Below the pieces are notes generated by a model, which saw nothing but the letters and a program-made list of their open reading frames with translations, searched no databases and was not told the DNA's origin. The position numbers and the translations under genes are program-made. A stretch of DNA of 60,000 nt from Tubulanus polymorphus. Taxonomy: Eukaryota > Nemertea > Palaeonemertea > Tubulaniformes > Tubulanidae. Within the stretch, counting starts at the first letter, position 1. Each line of letters opens with the position of its first letter. The DNA is taken from the NCBI RefSeq assembly GCF_964204645.1, contig NC_134030.1, forward strand, positions 20,839,110 to 20,899,109, read 5' to 3'. Positions 53,283-60,000 of the stretch are shown in pieces.

Positions 53283-56200
53283 CTGCAAAATCGATTTTTA
53301 AGCATTTTTCTACTTTAATCATTGAAATTGTGTTTAGAATCGAATATTTTCAGTGCATATTTTACATCTTTTTCAAAATTCAGCTTAAAGATTAAAATAT
53401 GCTTATAAATAAAAATTGTCAATTTTCGACCATCATTATATTCGTTATACTTTTTATGAATTAAATTTTATTTATAATTGACATGTAGAATAAAGAATAT
53501 TTGCATTCATCAAATTTTACGATTTACATGAATTGGGAGTCTAGTGATTCGAGGATAATCTAACTTTCTTATTCCATTTCGTCGAGTGTAAGTTACCTTG
53601 TATTTTAGCCCGATCATCATTATAAGCGCCTCCTGTGTATATCCCTTTCTAAGCAGTTTCGCGGCGAATAATCTTTTGACAGAAATCATTTCATCTTGTG
53701 AGTTGATACTGAGAAGATGTCCTCCGTATTTCTGTTGACAGTACATTTCAGCGTTCTCCCAATTCAGACGTTCATCTTTGATGTATTTGACGCAGGATAT
53801 TCCCGAATCTAGAAATCCTGATTTACAGCCGATTTCATCAAACTGTTTTATTGGTAACGACTTTTCTAAATTGTATTGTATTTCAAATGTGGGAATGCGT
53901 TCCTTTATCTCAAAATACAAATCATTGTCCCATAAACTATAAAATACACTTCCACGTTTAGCCATAGTTCCACATATTTTAGTTAAATGTTCAGTGTCGC
54001 TTCCTGAAATAACTACTCCATTATCGTAAAGGTCATGTATCTGTTGCTTGAATAGAATTGGGTCTTTGTCTGATCTAGATAATTTACTGCACGGTAAAGT
54101 CTGAATAAATTTGATTATAAATCTGTAATATTGAATTCGATCATTTTCAATCGGATTTTCGAAGTTATAATAAGATGATTTCGAAGTATATCCCGCAAAG
54201 CCCGGATAGTTCGGTGATTGTACGATTCCACATTCATCCCTATCCGGCAAATATGAAGAACCGGGAAATTGTGTAGGGTTTTTTACTCCTTGACATTTAC
54301 GACGTAGTTTAACTATTAATTCATCATTCCAGAATTGATATTTGTAGAACAATTTCAAAGTGTTTAATACAAAACTGTTATTGAGAAACTGATTTGATAA
54401 ACTCATTTGCCTGTCACACTTTCTTCTCGAGTATCGCGCTGGAAAACATGCGTCAATTTGATACTCATGTTCTGATAATATATAAATGTTTTCTAAAGGA
54501 AGGCGCCGGTTTTCAGGTGTAATCACCAGACAGTGTGACGTCATGTTGATCTGATTTTCTCCTTCCCGTAAAACATACCCGTAACAATCAGCAGGACTGA
54601 ATCTAAGATACCCAGAGTTAGGTACATCACTATAAGCGTACCCTACTACAGTAACCGGTCCTCCTGATGTAATCAGACTGACGACGTTACGATCGTATTG
54701 ATAACCAGTACAATACGGACCATAGCGTCTAGCTGTAAAATTACCACCATCATATATATAAAATCCAGCTCTCTCGCACGTCTCTGATAAAACTGTTAGT
54801 TTCAATCCATCCTCATAGATATCAACTTTCCGTTTAAATTCTAATGTATTTATGCCATACGTTAATGCTGTCATCTTTGATGTCGGGAAGAGTTCGCTCG
54901 GAATCAAACTTGCACCGGAGCCAAATATCTACAAAATATGAATATTGATCATTAATCGAATAATTTACATTGTTTTGTTAGATACATTGTTTTACATTAT
55001 TCTTAAATCATACACTTTATGTATTTATCCGACAAAATAATTGACGAATTTTCCTTGTTCTTAATTACACTTTTGTTCCGTATCTTATATTTTCGCACAA
55101 GAAATTTAAAGGTTGTACAAAAAACTTATATTTTAAAGAATTATTTAAACATCAGTACTTGCACCAATATTCATGTTTAACAAAAATTCATATTTCTCAT
55201 TTTAACAATGTCAATTTAATTTTGTAAAACAAAAGCTGAGAAATAATTTTACTACATCTGTGGACTTGCACGCCTTCTATTGAAAGAGAAATCTTTAAAC
55301 TCATTTTTATTTCTATGGTTCATTCTTACGTATTATTTAGCTGAGGCTGAGTAGTTATTTTACTCACCCTTCGTTTGTGAACTTGTACGTCTCCTGTGGA
55401 TAAAGATTTCACTTCAAATTCTATCCTTACATTCGATTGTAAAACACCTGGTCTTATTAAAACGCACAGTATGACGAGAAAGCCGTCAGATTTAACACTC
55501 AGTGATTCCAGGTAGTTGTAACCGAGTAAAATATCAGTTCCTACAACGCGTAACCCTTCTAGTTTATATACACCAATGATGTCATCGGATGTGCTGAGAT
55601 CACGTGTCCAGTTGAAGACGACGTACTGTAACACCTGCACTGTGATAGACCAGCAGTGTAAGTGTTTTGATCGAGTTATTACGTGTAAACTGTTGTCATC
55701 AGGAATGAGCACTCCAGACTCGTTATTAGAGATTTGAATTAACGGATTAGAGACGTTCCAATCAGATATTCTATACACCTGAACTGATAGTTGTGATTTA
55801 AAGGACAGTAGATGTGTATCGATAATGGCTTTGTAAGTTTTTGTGTAAAATGATGATGGTGGATGTCCGGTTTGTTCTGGTATAACAGCTATAGGTTCAC
55901 TGGTGATGTTCCATCCGTCGTAAATTTGAACAGTTGTCGTTGAATGAGCGCCAGGAGATAATCTGAAATCTATTTGTGTAAACGTCAAATTCATAGCGAA
56001 ACCATCCGGGATCTCGATCCATTCCAAATATAATATACATCGTTTTAAATATATTGCGAATTTGTATCCTGTCGAAGTTGGTAATATGTTTATTCTTTGT
56101 TTGTATATTATGCAGTTATGAATAAACTTCAAATTGTTTCGTTCATAACGATATATGATATAAACCCGACTACCCCGCGCACCATCGACGTTACTTCTAA

Positions 56201-56558
56201 ACATCAACGAGATCGAATCGTTACGGCGGATTTCATGTTTTCCTTCACCGCAGAATCTGTTATCGAACTCACCGACGAGAAGGTAGTTATCACTACAGAA
56301 TATCGACGGCTCGATGTCGTAGTATAGTTTGATGTTGAAAGTTCCCGGTAAAGAGCTGTTGACGAACCAACGACATTCAACACCGCGCGTAAACGACGGG
56401 TAATTCGGTGAAACGATGTAACCGGACGTAGAATCGACGGGGTACCAAGTGTTGTTACAAGGCGAACTGACCGTCACGGAGTCAGACAGATCAGCGTGTG
56501 CGATGTTAACTCGCCAGACGATCAGCGACGATATAAACAGCGCTCTCAGTCGATCCAT
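49983..56558 (-). CDS. Receptor D: CUB / C-type lectin / LDLa / LRR / 7TM receptor
   Basis: Exons 56558-55368, 54928-53597 and 53282-49983 give 1,940 residues with the family's full module order and no disruption. The start of exon 3 is remodelled: the usual acceptor segment is replaced and a new acceptor, GATTTTGCAG, adds four residues (PMND) before NDGFYTW inside lectin domain 1. Other changes include CNLCCWLP in TM6, where the others have CNLFCWLP, and CLPKADQF before TM1. The tail is identical to that of B. Confidence 0.9.
53597..54928 (-). CDS. Receptor D exon 2
   Basis: 444 codons. Variable segments read CTGYQYDRN, KNPTQFPGSSYLPD and SGSDTEHLTKICG. Confidence 0.9.
55368..56558 (-). CDS. 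Receptor D exon 1
   Basis: 397 codons. Its CUB-2 module is close to C but has one extra codon in GWNITSEP and its own residues at several variable sites. SSPCNN replaces SSSCNN at the start of CUB 1. Confidence 0.9.
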
Positions 56559-56710
56559 ACCGAACAACAATCTCTACTGAATAATCAAAACTTGCATAGC
56601 TTTACGAAATCGAAACAAATTACAGTTCGTCCAATTAGAAAATTCGCTGAGAATTCTTTGAAATTGATATTTTTCGTCGTTGCTGCAATTATTTTGAAAC
56701 CGATTCTAAT
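56559..56710 (-). promoter_or_regulatory. Conserved proximal upstream region of receptor D
   Basis: An inverted CCAAT at 56631-56635, 73 bp before the ATG. Confidence 0.35.
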
Positions 56711-56849
56711 GAAGCGTTCTGATTTTTTCCAATTAATAACAAATATTCATATATCATATATTTCGTGTAGCTAACTACTACAAGTTCACGTGTTTATAGA
56801 AGTGAAAGATCATTTTAAACATATGCGTGGTGAAGTGCGGGAGATCTGT

Positions 56850-57300
56850 TTCGTAAGTTCACTGAAAAGATGTCTGATACCACATGTTTATGTACATTTT
56901 TTAATAAAAAAAAAATGTCTCAGTTGAAGACCTGAACACATGTGAAGTGTGGACGATCAGTTTTTGAAAGTGTGCTGATAAAATGTCTAATGTCTGGTGT
57001 TTGTAGTTCATTTTCAATTAAAAATGTCTCAGGTGAAGCACTGGACACATGTGAAGTGTGGACGATCAGTTTTTGAAAGTGTGCTGATAAAATGTCTAAT
57101 ATCTGGTGTTTGTAGTTCATTTTCAATTAAAAATGTCTCAGGTGAAGCACTGGACACATGTGAAGTGTGGACGATCAGTTTTTGAAAGTGTGCTGATAAA
57201 ATGTCTAATATCTGGTGTTTGTAGTTCATTTTCAATTAAAAATGTTTCAGGTGAAGCACTGAACACATGTTAAGTGTGGATGATCAGTTTTTGAAATTGC
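56850..57300 (-). repeat. 109-bp minisatellite upstream of receptor D, about 4 units
   Basis: Units with 'acacatgt' at about 56938, 57047, 57156 and 57265, the middle ones nearly identical. Confidence 0.94.
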
Positions 57301-57865
57301 AAATAAAATCTCATGCATTTCCACAGTATTCGATAATAGTGAAATCACTTATAGAAGAACATCTGAACACACCTTATACACCAAGGCTCTTACATACTCA
57401 TGACGTCACGAGTTTTGGCAATTACAAATTTCTAGTACAAAATATGTATAGATGGCAATAAATGAAAATAGACCGCCCCAGCCGGAACGGAAGCATCGAT
57501 ATCATTTACTTGGTCGTTACGTTGAATCTTTTCAAATAACTTGTTAAAACCTAGTCGGATTGATTCCCAATCGTTTTAGCAATAACATGCAAACATTCGG
57601 AGACCTTTTCTGCGAAGTCGAGGTTGACTGCTGGTAACCGGTCGAGGTCACCCTTCGCGCGGATAACAGCTGACGTTCACGAAATAATAACGTGACTTTG
57701 AGATAATGGATGCATTAGGAACATACACTAATGCACGGTGGAATTAATCGAGAAATTATCTGTTCCCTGTTAGTAACTCAGTAATATCATTCATTGATAC
57801 ACGATATTCTAATGCAGTAAAACATTATGTCGAATAATATTCTAACATATTTTGACGAACTTGTA

Positions 57866-58110
<245 letters not shown>

Positions 58111-58980
58111 ACACGCAGAGTAACGTTATAGCAAGCACCCTGCGAATTTCTGCTTGAACACGATGTGCGTAACTAGATCGAAAATCCTATAACCAGAAAC
58201 CAATGACAGGAACGTGTTCTTTAGGTTTTAAACTTATACATTTCACTGAATTCTTGGTTCTGGACATGCAACACGCTTAGCGGCTAATGTATATACAATC
58301 CGAATCGCCTACTTTTTGCTCTCAACAGTTTGTTTTAAACGATTACTAAGTGAGGCATTATTCAGACAGAGAACATGTATAGAATTAGTATGGCATTGAA
58401 TTAGGTTTTTTTAGTTATCATTTCGATTAGCTCGCAGTATCTGGATATATCATATTGCTGGTACGAATATCTATGGTCAAAAATGTTACAAGTATAATGC
58501 ATCATATAAGATGAGGTTATTCATAATCAAAAACGAGCTGATAGCAAATTCGAAATATTCAACGATCATACTTGAAAACTTTCATTTTTATCTTATAAAA
58601 TTGAATATAGCGAGTTTTATTATCTTTTGCTAATTTTTTCTTATCTTATGAAGGATAGAAAGAATATCGTGCGGCTCGAATCGTAAATTACCGTGGTGAA
58701 CTTTTTGGTGCGAAAACAGTAGGCAATGAATGTAACCATACAATATGGCGGCTGATTCGGGCCAAGTTAAGAAAAAAGAATTCCGCGCAATGTATATATC
58801 GCTTCGTTTTTTCGCCGCGCAGGAAAACGAACCTGTGTTTCTCGTTTCTGCGCCCGCCGAAATAAACTTCGTTTAGCTGCGTCCGGTTGACATCCACGCG
58901 TTGACATTCGATGATAGAAGATCTATAAACACGAGTACGGGTATAAACGGGCTGTTGGTGTTCGGTTTTTGAGAATCGCT

Positions 58981-59157
58981 AGCCAGGGCGAAACTCGGTT
59001 TTCGTAGCTAGTCGACTAGTGGTCGAAACTAATAACCGAATGCGCTTAATTTCCGAACTATTTCCGGAATATAGTTCCGACTAACTGAAATTCGGTTTCA
59101 TTTAGTTCGACTATAGTCGACTAACTCAGATATCAAACCGAAGTTGGCCCAGGCTGG
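58981..59157. mobile_element. Foldback MITE 3' of receptor E
   Basis: Fourth copy of the inverted-repeat element. Confidence 0.68.
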
Positions 59158-59964
59158 GGATTTTGTATGTACTAAATTACTGAATGTCTCCGTGAGCTAA
59201 GTATTGTCTTTATGTGTGGCCTGGACGATTCTACTGTTTTGATCTTAAAATAGGAATTGACCCTGTTATCGATTTGATTGGTAAATTCCTCGTCCCTTAC
59301 AGACCCACCACACCTGCCGGGAGCGAAACAGGGGGTTTAATATTGAAATTGGAAGTACAGATATAGTTGTGTGATCGGCGGTCGAGTTTACAACAGTTTG
59401 TTTAAATCGAAGTACATTATTGGGAAATTTGGTTCCGGGTTATCCAAACAATATTCCATTGGTTAGCCTACCAGTTAAAGCAATAAACACGTGCATGTTT
59501 TTAATCGATTCTTGTGTATGCAGCCGGGAGGTCGTTCAGATATTCGAGTTCTGAGGAGTTTGAACGTATGATTGTGGTAAAAAATATAGTTCGTGTTGAA
59601 CGAATATTCGACATCAAGTAAGCATGTGTATAAGATCGATAACGGAATCTGCGACTCAGGAAAGTAGCTGAATTTCAAAAAAAAAATTTCTGTTCGGAGA
59701 AGACAGAAAGACCAACCACGCAGAGCGGTAGATTTGAAACCTGATTTCCTAAGCCACGAGAGAATGATAAATCTCCGACCTAGGCACAAAACTAAATATT
59801 CGTTTGATGCGTCGAAAACACTATCGTAGGTTCAAACTTGAAACTGAAATAAGGTATGATGATTTTATCAGTCTCCAACTGTTTCCAAAAATAGTTTTCC
59901 ATGAATATAGCGGCTGAAGGCGCTCCTAGCGTGTATCCAAAGTTTCTATCGACTGATAAATGTT

Positions 59965-60000
59965 TCAGCGAGTTTTTAAAATCCGTTTATTTTTAGCCCG
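59965..60000 (-). CDS. Receptor E, 3' end only (cut by the window edge)
   Basis: The last 36 bases encode the C-terminal residues of another receptor (ending NKRILKTR and TGA). They are identical in sequence to the ends of B and D, and the 3' flank matches too. The rest lies beyond the window, so the array has at least five members. Confidence 0.9.
   Translation of the reverse strand, partial: RAKNKRILKTR

Overview
The window looks like nuclear DNA from a bilaterian invertebrate, most likely a marine lophotrochozoan. Protein-coding exons are split by GT-AG introns, long tandem minisatellites and AT dinucleotide runs fill the gaps, MITE-like elements are common, and the receptor family resembles the LDLa/LRR receptor GRL101 known from a snail. 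The species assignment is an inference and I cannot go finer than that.

Left part (1-19.7 kb). About 3.3 kb of sequence without a convincing gene comes first. It is followed by one forward-strand gene of seven coding exons (6698-12107) for a secreted, probably GPI-anchored ENPP6-like choline phosphodiesterase. All metal ligands of the family are present, but the nucleophile position is a cysteine. Its introns hold a 77-bp satellite in two opposite orientations, a piggyBac-type MITE pair, and an array of units with a tRNA-type B box. Downstream come more of the same satellites, four 65-bp units each ending in a pair of divergent CTCF-core-like sites (14111-14485), a possible orphan membrane-anchor exon (17677-17830), a 115-bp foldback hairpin and a tRNA-derived fragment.

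Right part (19.7-60 kb). This is a tandem array on the minus strand of four complete genes, here called A to D, plus the 3' end of a fifth, E, cut by the window edge. Each complete gene has three coding exons and encodes a receptor of about 1,940 residues: signal peptide, several CUB or CUB-like modules, two C-type lectin domains, six LDLa modules, an LRRNT with seven leucine-rich repeats, and a rhodopsin-like 7TM of the LGR/relaxin-receptor type with a very short tail. Genes B, C, D and E come from roughly 10-kb repeat units; A is the most divergent copy and marks the left end of the array. The spacers share a 109-bp minisatellite upstream of every gene, an AT-centred palindrome and a foldback MITE.

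The most interesting signal is how the receptor copies differ. Most of the protein is nearly identical, even at silent sites, yet parts of the CUB-rich ectodomain carry clustered amino-acid replacements. This is the pattern expected of a recognition receptor family shaped by gene conversion plus diversifying selection. Ligands are unknown; immune, chemosensory, gamete or self-recognition roles are all open.
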